DNA of 64,000 nt. Origin: UBA5796 sp040752455. GTDB lineage: Bacteria > Chloroflexota > Anaerolineae > Anaerolineales > Villigracilaceae. Below, in pieces: positions 34,426 to 41,903 of the stretch. Where the stretch lies: NCBI GenBank assembly GCA_049324115.1, contig JBMOMN010000019.1:1-64000 (forward strand), given 5' to 3'. Position 1 is the stretch's first letter. Each line of letters begins with the position of its first letter. The notes beneath the pieces were generated by a model. That model was not told the DNA's origin and did no database searches. It saw only the letters and a list, made by a program, of their open reading frames with translations. A program made the position numbers and the translations under genes.

Positions 34426-34755
34426 TTATTTGAGTTCTACGATCAAATTGGCGCGATGGGCAATTCGGTCGCGTAACACGTCGCGCAAAAGGTCCAGCGC
34501 ATCAATCAAGCGATGGTCGTTCAGGCTGTATTCCACATTGACGCCGTCCCGCGTGGCGTTGACCAGGCCGCGTTCGCGCAGGATTTTGAGGTGCCGGGAG
34601 GTGACCGGCTGGCTGATTTCCAGGTATTTGGCCAGGTCGTTGACTGTGAAGGGTTTCTCGGCCAGGGCATATAAAAGCAAGATCCGTCTCGGATCGGCCA
34701 AAGCTGAACAAATATCGGCGTGGAGCTGGGTGACTTCTTGGGTGAGGTTGGTCAT
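34426..34755 (-). CDS. ArsR family repressor of the tetrathionate/YeeE operon
   Basis: A 109-residue winged-helix repressor. LADPRRILLLYALAEKPFTVNDLAKYLEISQPVTSRHLKILRERGLV is the ArsR/SmtB helix-turn-helix, and YSLNDHRLIDALDLL follows. It has a single cysteine (Cys16), so it lacks the two-cysteine persulfide switch of BigR/SqrR; what it senses is unknown. It heads the operon of otr, the heptaheme/cytochrome b gene and two YeeE genes. An inverted repeat (34762-34787) sits 7 bases before its start and is probably its operator. It is about 65% similar by eye to the ArsR at 37724. Confidence 0.85.
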   Translation of the reverse strand: MTNLTQEVTQLHADICSALADPRRILLLYALAEKPFTVNDLAKYLEISQPVTSRHLKILRERGLVNATRDGVNVEYSLNDHRLIDALDLLRDVLRDRIAHRANLIVELK

Positions 34756-34761
34756 AAGATT

Positions 34762-34787
34762 GATATATACGCATAAGTGAATATATC
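34762..34787. promoter_or_regulatory. Candidate ArsR operator of the tetrathionate operon
   Basis: GATATAT and ATATATC flank ACGCATAAGTGA. This inverted repeat overlaps the probable -10 region (TATATT on the minus strand) of the arsR-otr promoter. A related motif, ATAT-W-CGCAT-n-GTGWAYATA, is found before the second ArsR gene. Confidence 0.55.
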
Positions 34788-34937
34788 TATTTGTGAAAAT
34801 AATAACACTCTCGCCCCACCTCGGTATGTGCGAAATGTCACAAATATGTCATGCAATTTGGCATATTTACAGTGATTTGGTCTAAATTGTCTTGTAATCT
34901 ACCGAACGCGAATTGCCCGGATTTTGGGAATTCGCGG

Positions 34938-34975
34938 AAAACAAAACACACCCCGCAAACGGCCGGGGTGTGTTT
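34938..34975 (-). terminator. Terminator of the sulfide oxidation operon
   Basis: On the minus strand AAACACACCCCG pairs perfectly with CGGGGTGTGTTT across an eight-base loop and is followed by TGTTTTCC. It lies 20 bases after the DsrE2-like stop codon. The stem resembles the ACACACCC terminator at 28157. Confidence 0.8.
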
Positions 34976-34995
34976 GAGGTTCGAGATTTTTGAAT

Positions 34996-35502
34996 CTAGA
35001 TGAAGACGATCTGCGCGCCTTCGGTCATGTCCATGAAATCGCCGGCAGTGACGACCTTTTCGACACAGGGCAGGAAATCCTCCGGTTTCAAGCCGAACAT
35101 ATCTACGGTCATTTTGCAGCCGTACATTTTAGCCCCGGCATCAGAGAGCATTTCCAGGTATTCGCGCACGGGCGGTACACCCAGTTTTTTCATTTTCCAT
35201 TTCATGAACCAGGTGGCAAATGCGGTCATGCCAGGGATGATGCCCATGATGTTGGGGATGCCCAGGTTGCTGGTCGGCAGGCCCATCAGGCTCATTTTGA
35301 AGCTGGTATTGGCGACGGGGGCGACCTCCAGCTTGTCCACGCGCTTCTTGGTGACCAGGTCGAGGCCCCAGAAGGTGAAAAAGATGGTCACGTCGATGCC
35401 GTTGCCGAGGGCAGCCCAGCCCATGATCAGGGCGGGATAAGCCATGTCGAGGTCGCCTTTGGAGCAGATGAAGGCGATGTGGCGGTTCTTTTCTTCAGCC
35501 AT
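34996..35502 (-). CDS. DsrE2-like sulfur relay protein (DsrE/F/H family)
   Basis: A 168-residue protein of the DsrE/DsrE2 family. IAFICSKGDLDMAYPALIMGWAALGNGIDVTIFFTFWGLDLV is the typical N-terminal strand-loop-helix with Cys13, and GAKMYGCKMTVDMFG carries the family's conserved sulfur-binding cysteine (Cys128). A hydrophobic Gly/Pro/Met-rich segment (about 75-105) is the DsrE2 insertion. Members carry sulfane sulfur as a persulfide between enzymes. It is last in the sulfide oxidation operon, 52 bases after the DsrC/TusE-like gene, which is the expected partner. The ribosome site is AAGGAGAAAATC-like. Confidence 0.87.
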   Translation of the reverse strand: MAEEKNRHIAFICSKGDLDMAYPALIMGWAALGNGIDVTIFFTFWGLDLVTKKRVDKLEVAPVANTSFKMSLMGLPTSNLGIPNIMGIIPGMTAFATWFMKWKMKKLGVPPVREYLEMLSDAGAKMYGCKMTVDMFGLKPEDFLPCVEKVVTAGDFMDMTEGAQIVFI

Positions 35503-35554
35503 GAGATTTTCTCCTTATATCGGGTACAGGTTAAAGGTCCGGGTTAAGGCGGGG

Positions 35555-35863
35555 TTAGACACAACCCTCAGGCTTGCCCAGGCCGGAAATCCTGGCAACC
35601 TTTTTGGCTGGCCCCTTGGGGAACAGGGCGAACAGTTCCTTGGTGCTGATGCCCGTCCCGTCGGTGATCTGGCGCAGGGTGGGGGCGTTGCCGGTGGATT
35701 CGCCGGTCTTGCGACAAAAATCCACGATCTTCCAGTGTGCATCGGTCAGGGTTTCGATGCCTTCGGATTTGGCGATGTCGACCGCGATTTCCGGGGTCCA
35801 TTCATTGGGGTTGGTCATGAAGCCTTCGTCGTTGAACGTGACAGTTGCGATTTCAGTAGCCAT
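35555..35863 (-). CDS. DsrC/TusE-like sulfur carrier with single C-terminal cysteine
   Basis: A 102-residue DsrC/TusE family protein. FNDEGFMTNPNEWTPEIAVDIAKSEGI and the C-terminal GLGKPEGCV arm are diagnostic, with the penultimate Cys101 (CysA). The second cysteine of true DsrC (CysB, about 11 residues earlier) is absent: position 90 is Ala, in KKVARISG. It is therefore expected to carry one persulfide like TusE, not to form the trisulfide used in dissimilatory sulfite reduction. I chose the ATG at 35863, which has AGGAG 8 bases upstream, over an upstream ATG that adds 14 non-conserved residues. It sits between DUF1641 and DsrE2-like genes in the sulfide operon. Confidence 0.87.
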   Translation of the reverse strand: MATEIATVTFNDEGFMTNPNEWTPEIAVDIAKSEGIETLTDAHWKIVDFCRKTGESTGNAPTLRQITDGTGISTKELFALFPKGPAKKVARISGLGKPEGCV

Positions 35864-35897
35864 ATTAAAATCTCCTTGTGATTTTGTGATGTGATTT

Positions 35898-36467
35898 TTA
35901 GTCACCGATTGCCTTGAGCAAATTGAGCGAGCGATACAGACCGCGCCGGACTTTGGGATCGGTCATGGTCTTGAGCAGGATAAAAAACGAAATTTTTGTG
36001 GGAGGTTCTTCCTTAAGGGCCTGGATCAGGCGGTCCCCGGCCGATTCCAGATCTTCGGCTTTGAACTCCTTCACGGCTCGTTCCGCGACGCTCCAGCCGG
36101 CGCGGGCGAACCCGAAGTAGCCCTCCCGCTCGAGCCGGTCCAGTTCCATCGTCACTTGGTGAAAGATGCGTTTACCCATTTTCTGGCCTTCTTCGGCCAG
36201 CTCGGACATGGATTCGAGTTGGTCGAGCAGGCCGACCAGCATGTGGGTGTCGCGCAGGACGCGTTTGAGCAGGAAGAGCAGGTCGCCGAGTTCGAAATCG
36301 TTGCCGACTTCGGCGAGTTCATCAATCGAGAGCTTGATCATGTGGTTGACGACCGGGATGGCGTCGTGCATCAGCTCGTTCATGCCTTCCTGCTGCTGGC
36401 GCTGGGATTCGAGCTGCCCGATCAGGTAGTCCACTTTTTGGTTGAGGAGAGCAAGGTCCTGGTCCAT
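35898..36467 (-). CDS. DUF1641 family protein
   Basis: A 189-residue mostly helical protein of the DUF1641 family, recognised from MDQDLALLNQKVDYLIGQLE and the later MIKLSIDELAEVGNDFELGDLLFLLKRVLRD stretch, and from its place next to sulfide:quinone oxidoreductase, where it is often found. Function is unproven; a helper or membrane-association role for the reductase has been proposed from this context. AGGAG 5 bases before the ATG at 36467 decides the start; an earlier ATG lies inside the reductase gene. It starts 8 bases past the upstream gene's stop, so the two are coupled. Confidence 0.85.
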   Translation of the reverse strand: MDQDLALLNQKVDYLIGQLESQRQQQEGMNELMHDAIPVVNHMIKLSIDELAEVGNDFELGDLLFLLKRVLRDTHMLVGLLDQLESMSELAEEGQKMGKRIFHQVTMELDRLEREGYFGFARAGWSVAERAVKEFKAEDLESAGDRLIQALKEEPPTKISFFILLKTMTDPKVRRGLYRSLNLLKAIGD

Positions 36468-36475
36468 CGCGGCTC

Positions 36476-37708
36476 CTATTTCCACTTGCCGGCCATCGAC
36501 ATTTGCGACTCGAAGGGCATTTCGCCGCCTTTGAGCAGCACGTTCCAGTAGATCCAGCGGAACATCATCTTGCCCCAGTGGTTGGCAGGGGATTCCTTGA
36601 GCAGCGAGAAGGGGCCGAAACCGGGCAGGGGGAACATGCCGGGCAGCGGCTCGACCTCGTAGTTGAAGTCGATCAGCACGCCTTTTTCGAAGCCGGACTC
36701 GATGAAGCAGTTGGCGTGACCGTCGAACTTGGGCAGCGGTTCCAGGCCTTCCATGTGGCGCAGGATATTCTCGATCACCACGTCGAGCATGAAGTGGGCC
36801 ACCGATCCGGCTTTGGATGCGGGGGCGGTGCTGGCGTCGCCGATCAGCCAGACGTTATCCCATTTTTCGCTCTGCATCGTATTCTTGTTGACCGGGACGA
36901 AGTTGAGTGAGTCGCCCATTCCGGAATTCTTGATCAGGTCCGCGCCCATGTTGGTTGGGATGGTGACCAGCAGGTCGTAGACGATTTCGCGCTCGTCGTA
37001 GGAGCGGATGACCTGTTTGGCGTTGTCCACTTCCATGATCATGAACTCAGGTTCGAGCTGGATGCCTTTCTCTTCGAGCATCCCGCCCAGGATGGAGGAG
37101 GCACGCGGTTTGGTGAACGCGCCGGGCAGGGGCGTGGCGAAGGTGATGTCCACTTTGTCGCGGATGCCGCGTTCGTGGAAGAACCAGTCGGCCAGGAAGA
37201 GGAACTCGAGCGGCGCGACCGGGCATTTGATCGGCATTTCGGTTACGTTCAGGACGATCTTCCCGCCCTTCCAGAATTTCAGGTGACGGGCCAAGGCCGC
37301 CGCGCCGTCGAGGGTGTAGAAGTCGAAGATATTCTTGCGCCAGCCGCCGCTGTCCACCATGCCTTCCGTTTGCTCCGGGTGGACGTGGCTCCCGGTGGCA
37401 ATGACGAGATAGTCGTAGTTCAGGGTCTTCTTATTGGTCAGTTTGACCCTGTTTTGATCGGGTTCGATCAGCTCGATGTCTGAGAATATCACTTCGACCA
37501 TCGGTGGCAGGAAGTTCCGTTTGGGTTTGACCACGTCAGCCGGGGAGTAAATCCCGAACGGGATGAACAGGAAACCCGGTTGGTAATAATGGTTTTCGTC
37601 TTTGTCAACGATGATGATGCGCCATTCTTGCGGATCGAGGGCTTCAGCCATTTTGTTGGCTACCATGGTTCCGCCGGTCCCGGCGCCGAGGATGAGGAAG
37701 GTTTTCAT
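36476..37708 (-). CDS. sqr: Sulfide:quinone oxidoreductase
   Basis: A 410-residue FAD enzyme of the SQR family. The N-terminal FAD motif is LGAGTGGTMVANKM (7-20). LVIATGSHVHPEQTEGM, and LIGDASTAPASKAGSVAHFM complete the FAD fold. Two redox cysteines can be picked: Cys162 (IKCPVAPLEF) and Cys334 (HANCFIESG), the pair that carries the polysulfur chain. A C-terminal amphipathic stretch (HWGKMMFRWIYWNVLLKG) should dock it on the membrane. It oxidises sulfide to polysulfide or zero-valent sulfur and reduces quinone. It lies 15 bases after ArsR2. DUF1641, TusE-like and DsrE2-like proteins follow, so sulfur made here may be passed to the carriers. Confidence 0.92.
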   Translation of the reverse strand: MKTFLILGAGTGGTMVANKMAEALDPQEWRIIIVDKDENHYYQPGFLFIPFGIYSPADVVKPKRNFLPPMVEVIFSDIELIEPDQNRVKLTNKKTLNYDYLVIATGSHVHPEQTEGMVDSGGWRKNIFDFYTLDGAAALARHLKFWKGGKIVLNVTEMPIKCPVAPLEFLFLADWFFHERGIRDKVDITFATPLPGAFTKPRASSILGGMLEEKGIQLEPEFMIMEVDNAKQVIRSYDEREIVYDLLVTIPTNMGADLIKNSGMGDSLNFVPVNKNTMQSEKWDNVWLIGDASTAPASKAGSVAHFMLDVVIENILRHMEGLEPLPKFDGHANCFIESGFEKGVLIDFNYEVEPLPGMFPLPGFGPFSLLKESPANHWGKMMFRWIYWNVLLKGGEMPFESQMSMAGKWK

Positions 37709-37723
37709 CTGGTCTCCTTTGGG

Positions 37724-38062
37724 TTACTCAATAGATATTGAATTTGCGAGCATGGCCCGGTCTTTCAGGTTGTCAGCCATTACCGAGCGGAGCAGGTCGA
37801 GCGCATCCACGATCCGTTTATCGGCTAACCGGTAATGGATGAACTGTCCTTCGCGTTGGCTGGTAACAAGACCGCGCTCGCGGAGGATTTTTAGATGCCT
37901 GGACACGGTAGGCTGGGGGAGATTGATCCGCTCGGTCAGTTCGCTGACGCTGCAACCCTGCTCGCTGAGGGAGTAAAGGATCAGGATTCGGATCGGGTCC
38001 GCCAAGCCGTTGCAAATGTGGGCATGTAATTGATTGATTTCTTCGCGTAGAGTTGTTGCCAT
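37724..38062 (-). CDS. ArsR family repressor of the sulfide oxidation operon
   Basis: A 112-residue ArsR winged-helix regulator. LADPIRILILYSLSEQG and SVSELTERINLPQPTVSRHLKILRERGLV form the DNA-binding region. It has two cysteines (Cys17 and Cys36), near helix 1 and the turn before the HTH; these could be a thiol sensor, but they are not clearly the BigR/SqrR pair. It heads the SQR-DUF1641-TusE-DsrE2 operon (15-base gap). Candidate operator: 38083-38103. It is divergent from the XRE-cupin gene at 38299. Confidence 0.87.
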   Translation of the reverse strand: MATTLREEINQLHAHICNGLADPIRILILYSLSEQGCSVSELTERINLPQPTVSRHLKILRERGLVTSQREGQFIHYRLADKRIVDALDLLRSVMADNLKDRAMLANSISIE

Positions 38063-38082
38063 TTTTCACCTTACTTGTATCA

Positions 38083-38103
38083 ACATATTCGCATGTGTAC
38101 ATA
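38083..38103. promoter_or_regulatory. Candidate ArsR operator of the sulfide operon
   Basis: ACATATTCGCATGTGTACATA lies 21 bases before the ArsR2 start. It matches 9 of 10 bases of ATATACGCAT in the site before the first ArsR, and also shares GTG-n-A-n-ATA. The placement and match suggest that the two repressors recognise overlapping operators. Confidence 0.5.
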
Positions 38104-38250
38104 CTTTACATTCAGCCGATGTTTTTAGATAGTGCAGTTTGTCACAATAAAACCTGAAAAATGTAATGTGGTAAATACGACCAAAGATGTCGTAAAATAA
38201 AATGGTTATGTCGAACAAGATTTGATACAATTGCCCATGAAATCGGATAA

Positions 38251-38287
38251 CAATTGTGCGATTTTGTGGTACGATTAATCACAATTG
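38251..38287. promoter_or_regulatory. Candidate autoregulatory operator of the XRE-cupin gene
   Basis: CAATTGTG (38251-38258) and CACAATTG (38280-38287) are perfect inverted arms directly before the ribosome site; a third ACAATTG lies at 38227-38233. The position is typical for self-repression by the XRE protein. Confidence 0.5.
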
Positions 38288-38298
38288 CAGGAGGCGCC

Positions 38299-38907
38299 AT
38301 GTTTGATCGAGAAGCAGTATCAGTTGATGTAGGCAAGCGCTTGCGCCAGTTGCGCGAGGAACATGGGATTTCGATGCGTCGGCTGGCCACGCTGAGCGGA
38401 TTATCGGCCAATGCGCTAAGTATGATCGAGCGTGGCAAGACTTCTCCCTCGGTCAGTACGTTGTATAAGCTGGCAGACGCGCTCGAAATCCCCATCACAG
38501 CCTTTTTTAGCGGTGTGCCCGAAAAAGAGCAGGTGGTTTTCATTAAATCGGATAGCCGCGCTCACGTTCCGTTTACGCGCGGGGTCTGGGAAGGTTTGGG
38601 TGGGGAGCAGTTTGTGGGGAGGGTCGAACCGTTCGTGTTGACGCTGGAAAGCGGCGCGAGCAGCGGCCCGCACCACATGGCCCATTCCGGGCATGAGTTC
38701 GTCTTTTGCCTCAGAGGGCAACTGGAATACCAGGTTGAAAATCAGTTTTATATTCTGGACCCGGGGGACAGCCTGTTGTTTGCCGCCCAGTTGCGCCACC
38801 GCTGGCGGAACGCGGGCGGGACGGTCACGAATGCGCTGATCATGTTGTCCGATTATTCGGAGAGCGAACGTCCGACAGCGATGCACGTGGTGAAAGACAA
38901 AGAATAA
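38299..38907 (+). CDS. XRE-family regulator with cupin domain
   Basis: A 202-residue regulator. About 8-65 is an XRE helix-turn-helix (GKRLRQLREEHGISMRRLATLSGLSANALSMIERGKTSPSVSTLYKLADAL). About 115-185 is a cupin barrel (SGPHHMAHSGHEFVFCLRGQLEYQVENQFYILDPGDSLLFAAQLRHRWRN), whose histidines may bind a metal or ligand. Relatives control amino-acid, polyamine or oxidant responses. I start at 38299, 4-9 bases after AGGAGG; an upstream GTG would lie inside the candidate operator. Target genes are unknown; it is divergent from the sulfide operon. Confidence 0.87.
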   Translation: MFDREAVSVDVGKRLRQLREEHGISMRRLATLSGLSANALSMIERGKTSPSVSTLYKLADALEIPITAFFSGVPEKEQVVFIKSDSRAHVPFTRGVWEGLGGEQFVGRVEPFVLTLESGASSGPHHMAHSGHEFVFCLRGQLEYQVENQFYILDPGDSLLFAAQLRHRWRNAGGTVTNALIMLSDYSESERPTAMHVVKDKE

Positions 38908-38923
38908 CCGGATCGTAAATACC

Positions 38924-38960
38924 AACAAAAACGGGTTTCGTCTTGAAACCCGTTTTTGTT
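38924..38960. terminator. Bidirectional terminator between convergent genes
   Basis: AACAAAAACGGGTTTC and GAAACCCGTTTTTGTT are perfect 16-base arms around a five-base loop, with A-run and T-run built into the stem, so it can end transcription from both sides (XRE-cupin plus strand, DinG minus strand). Confidence 0.9.
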
Positions 38961-38962
38961 GC

Positions 38963-41761
38963 TCACATATTCAACCATTGGGCGGCCAGTTTTGGCAGGT
39001 TTGCCAGCGGACCGGAGCGGGAAGTACACTGTGGCAATGACTCCAGGAAGGCGCGCCCGTAGGCTTTGGTCATGACGCGCTTGTCGAGGATGGTGACCAC
39101 GCCGCGGTCGTACTGGGTGCGGATCAGGCGTCCGAACCCCTGGCGGAATTTGAGGATGGCCTCGGGCAGGTAGTACTCGCTGAAGGCGTCCTCGTAAAGT
39201 TCGGAGCGGGCGGCAATCAACGGGTCGGAGGGGACGTCGAAGGGCAGCTTGGTGATGACCAGGGCGGAGAGGGCCTGGCCGGGGATGTCCACACCCTCCC
39301 AGAAGGAACGCGTCCCCAGCAGTACGGACCGGTCGGTTTCCCGGAACGATTCGAGCAGGGTGTTGGGCGAAGCGCCTTCGCCCTGTCCGAAGACCGTGAT
39401 CTCCTCGCGGGCCAGGGGTCCGGTGATCGCTTTCGAGGTGCGTTTGAGCTGGGCGTAAGATGTGAACAGCACCAGCATCCGTCCGCCGGTGGCCATCGCC
39501 AACTGGACGATCGAGCGGTCCATCACCGGCTGGTAGCCGTTGGCGTTGGGTTCGGGGATGTCGTTGGGGATGTAGAGCAGGGTCGAGCCTTCGTAGTCGA
39601 AGGGTGAGCCGAGCATCAGTTCCTCGGCTTCTTCGGCGCTCAAGGCGTTGCGGACGTACTCGAATCCGTTCTGGGTGGTCAGGGTAGCGGAGGTGAGGAT
39701 GATGCTGTTCTTCTCGTGCCACAAATATTTCTGGATCAAAGCCCCCACGTGCAGCGGGGCGGCGTTGAGGGAGAGTTTGTCGTTGTTGGGCTGGATCTCG
39801 ACCCAGTAGACCATGCCCTTCAACGGGTCGCTGATCAGGGCCGAAACATTACCCTCGGCCTCGGTCAGCCGGCGGTGGAAGTTCGCCAGGTCGGCGATCA
39901 GGTCTTCGAGGGTCTCCAGGCCGTTGGCGTACAGGTCGGCGGCGGTTTTGTAGAGTTCCTCGATGGCATTGAGCAACAGTTTGGCGGTTTCGTCCACGAT
40001 GGCCCAGGCGGCCTCGACCTCGTCCCAGCCGGGGAGGGTGCGGGTGGAGGGCTGGATGCGTTCCTGGTAGGCGTAGTTGCTCGGCGGCTGGCCTTCGCGC
40101 AGGAGCGCGGCGAATTGCCCGGTGAGATAGAAGAACTCGTGCGCCTGGGACTGCATCCTGAAAGCCAGGTCGCTGGCGCGCTTAACTTTCTGGCTCAACA
40201 GGGCCTGTTCCGAAGGCCGGAGCGATTCGGAAGTCTCGGCCAGCAGCCGTCCCAGCACGCCGGAAGTGACGCCGCCGGCCTCGCGCATCAGGCGTTCGAC
40301 GTCGCTTTCGGTCAGGCGGAAGGACAGGGCGGAGGTGGTGGCCGATTCGAGGTGGTGGGCCTCGTCCACGATCAGGTACTGGTATTCGGGCAGGACGCGG
40401 CTGCCAACGGCCACGTCTGCCAGGAGCAGGGCGTGGTTGACGACCAGGATGTGGGCCGACTGGGCGGCCTGGCGCGCTTTGTAAAAGGGACACGCCCCGC
40501 CCGTGCGTTTGACGCAGGTCTCATTGGTGCAGGCGTCGTCCTCGGCAGACATACGGTTCCAGACCTGGCGCTCGATCGGACCCGTGAGGTTGATCTCGTT
40601 TCGGTCGCCGCTCTGGTTCGTGAGCAGCCAGATCAGCACTTTGGTCAGCACCCGCATTTCGTCCTTGTTTTGCGGGCCGTGCTTGCGGACGTGCTCGAGG
40701 CGGCGGGGGCAGAGGTAGTTGCTGCGGCCCTTGAGCACCGCGGCGCGCACGTCCAGGTTGGTGGCGGCGCGCAGGTCGGGGATGTCTTTCTTGATGAGCT
40801 GGTCTTGCAGGTTAATGGTGTTGGTGGACACGACCACGCGGGTGTTGTTCCGGGAGGCGAACAGGGCGGCCGGCACGAGGTAGGCGAAGGATTTGCCGAC
40901 CCCGGTCCCGGCCTCGATCATGGCGTGATAGCCGACCGAAAGGGCGTCGGTGACGGCTCGCAGCATTTCCACCTGTTCGGGGCGCTGCTCGAAGGCTTCG
41001 AAATAATGGGAGAACGCGCCGCCGTATTCCAGGATGGAGGCGGCTTCGTCCTGGTTTACGGGGATGGGACGGTCCTCCACGAGCTTGACGGGCGGGGGCT
41101 GGCGGCCGTTATCCGAAGCGGGATGCAGGCCGAGGGTCCGCGCCCCGCTGCCCGGTTCGGGGATTCCCTCCTTATATCGGCTGCGCATCACGCTCTGGAA
41201 GACCCAGTTGGCGTCCCAATCCAAAGGTTCCCCCAAACGGACAATTTCGGCGATCAAATCCAATGGCAGGTTATAGGCCAATTCGTACAGGCGCATGAAG
41301 GCCGCCTGGGTGACGCGGGCGTCGTCGAGGGCGCGGTGGGTGGCGGGCATGAGGATGCCCAACTGCTGGCCGAGAGCGCCCAGGTTGTAACGGCTGGCGG
41401 CGGGCATAAGCACCGAAGCCAGCTCGTAAGTGTCAATGATGTCGTTGAAGGGGAAGAGGTTGTAACGCTCGAAGAATCCCAGGTCGAAGCGGACGTTATG
41501 GCCGATGAGCGGGGCGTCGCCGACGAAATCCTGGAGTTCATGGAGCACGTCAGCCAGGCGGGGGGCGTTGCGGACCATTTCGCTGCTGATGCCGGTCAGG
41601 TCGCTGATGAATTCGGGGATGGCGCGCCCGGGGTTGACCAGCGTGCTGAACTCGGCTTCGACCCGGCGGTCGTTGAAGCGGACTGCGCCGATCTCGATGA
41701 TGGCGTCACGTTCGGCGCTGAGGCCGGTGGTTTCGATGTCGAGGGTTATAAGAGAGGTCAT
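38963..41761 (-). CDS. dinG: DinG-type helicase with N-terminal exonuclease domain
   Basis: A 932-residue fusion. Residues 1-165 are a DEDDh 3'-5' exonuclease (TLDIETTGL with Asp8/Glu10, HNVRFDLGFFE, HRALDDARVT). The rest is a DinG/XPD superfamily 2 helicase with Walker A EAGTGVGKS, a likely iron-sulfur cluster set (LCPRRLE, then C-NETC--TGGACPF) and a VDEAHHLE box. Motif VI reads KFRQGFGRLIRTQ. Such fusions are common in Gram-positive-type bacteria. Expected role: unwinding and trimming at recombination or replication intermediates. The gene stands 142 bases after the NERD-like gene with a repeat between. Confidence 0.92.
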   Translation of the reverse strand: MTSLITLDIETTGLSAERDAIIEIGAVRFNDRRVEAEFSTLVNPGRAIPEFISDLTGISSEMVRNAPRLADVLHELQDFVGDAPLIGHNVRFDLGFFERYNLFPFNDIIDTYELASVLMPAASRYNLGALGQQLGILMPATHRALDDARVTQAAFMRLYELAYNLPLDLIAEIVRLGEPLDWDANWVFQSVMRSRYKEGIPEPGSGARTLGLHPASDNGRQPPPVKLVEDRPIPVNQDEAASILEYGGAFSHYFEAFEQRPEQVEMLRAVTDALSVGYHAMIEAGTGVGKSFAYLVPAALFASRNNTRVVVSTNTINLQDQLIKKDIPDLRAATNLDVRAAVLKGRSNYLCPRRLEHVRKHGPQNKDEMRVLTKVLIWLLTNQSGDRNEINLTGPIERQVWNRMSAEDDACTNETCVKRTGGACPFYKARQAAQSAHILVVNHALLLADVAVGSRVLPEYQYLIVDEAHHLESATTSALSFRLTESDVERLMREAGGVTSGVLGRLLAETSESLRPSEQALLSQKVKRASDLAFRMQSQAHEFFYLTGQFAALLREGQPPSNYAYQERIQPSTRTLPGWDEVEAAWAIVDETAKLLLNAIEELYKTAADLYANGLETLEDLIADLANFHRRLTEAEGNVSALISDPLKGMVYWVEIQPNNDKLSLNAAPLHVGALIQKYLWHEKNSIILTSATLTTQNGFEYVRNALSAEEAEELMLGSPFDYEGSTLLYIPNDIPEPNANGYQPVMDRSIVQLAMATGGRMLVLFTSYAQLKRTSKAITGPLAREEITVFGQGEGASPNTLLESFRETDRSVLLGTRSFWEGVDIPGQALSALVITKLPFDVPSDPLIAARSELYEDAFSEYYLPEAILKFRQGFGRLIRTQYDRGVVTILDKRVMTKAYGRAFLESLPQCTSRSGPLANLPKLAAQWLNM

Positions 41762-41828
41762 GGGGGACTGGTAATTGGTAAATGGGGATTAGTAATTGAT
41801 GACGGTTAGTAGAACAAGTGTACCATAC

Positions 41829-41899
41829 GATTCAGCGAGTCAACGAATCAGCGAGTCAACTTTGGAAGCGCTGACTCGCTGATTCGCTGAATCGCTGAT
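41829..41899. repeat. Tandem/inverted AATCAGCGAGTCA repeat cluster
   Basis: Units of the form ATTCAGCGAGTCAAC and AATCAGCGAGTCAAC occur in tandem, then inverted (TGACTCGCTGATTCG, 41872-41886). The arms CGAATCAGCGAGTCA (41844-41858) and TGACTCGCTGATTCG are perfect over 15 bases around a 13-base loop. It lies between dinG and the NERD-like gene. There is no T-tract; a dispersed element or weak terminator. Confidence 0.6.
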
Positions 41900-41903
41900 C
41901 CTT

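Noticed and set aside
34426..34755. BigR/SqrR-type persulfide sensor
   Set aside because: It has only one cysteine, so it cannot form the two-cysteine tetrasulfide switch of that class.
41829..41899. CRISPR array
   Set aside because: The repeats are only about 13 bases, partly inverted, and have no regular spacers or cas genes nearby. No CRISPR array is visible anywhere in the window.
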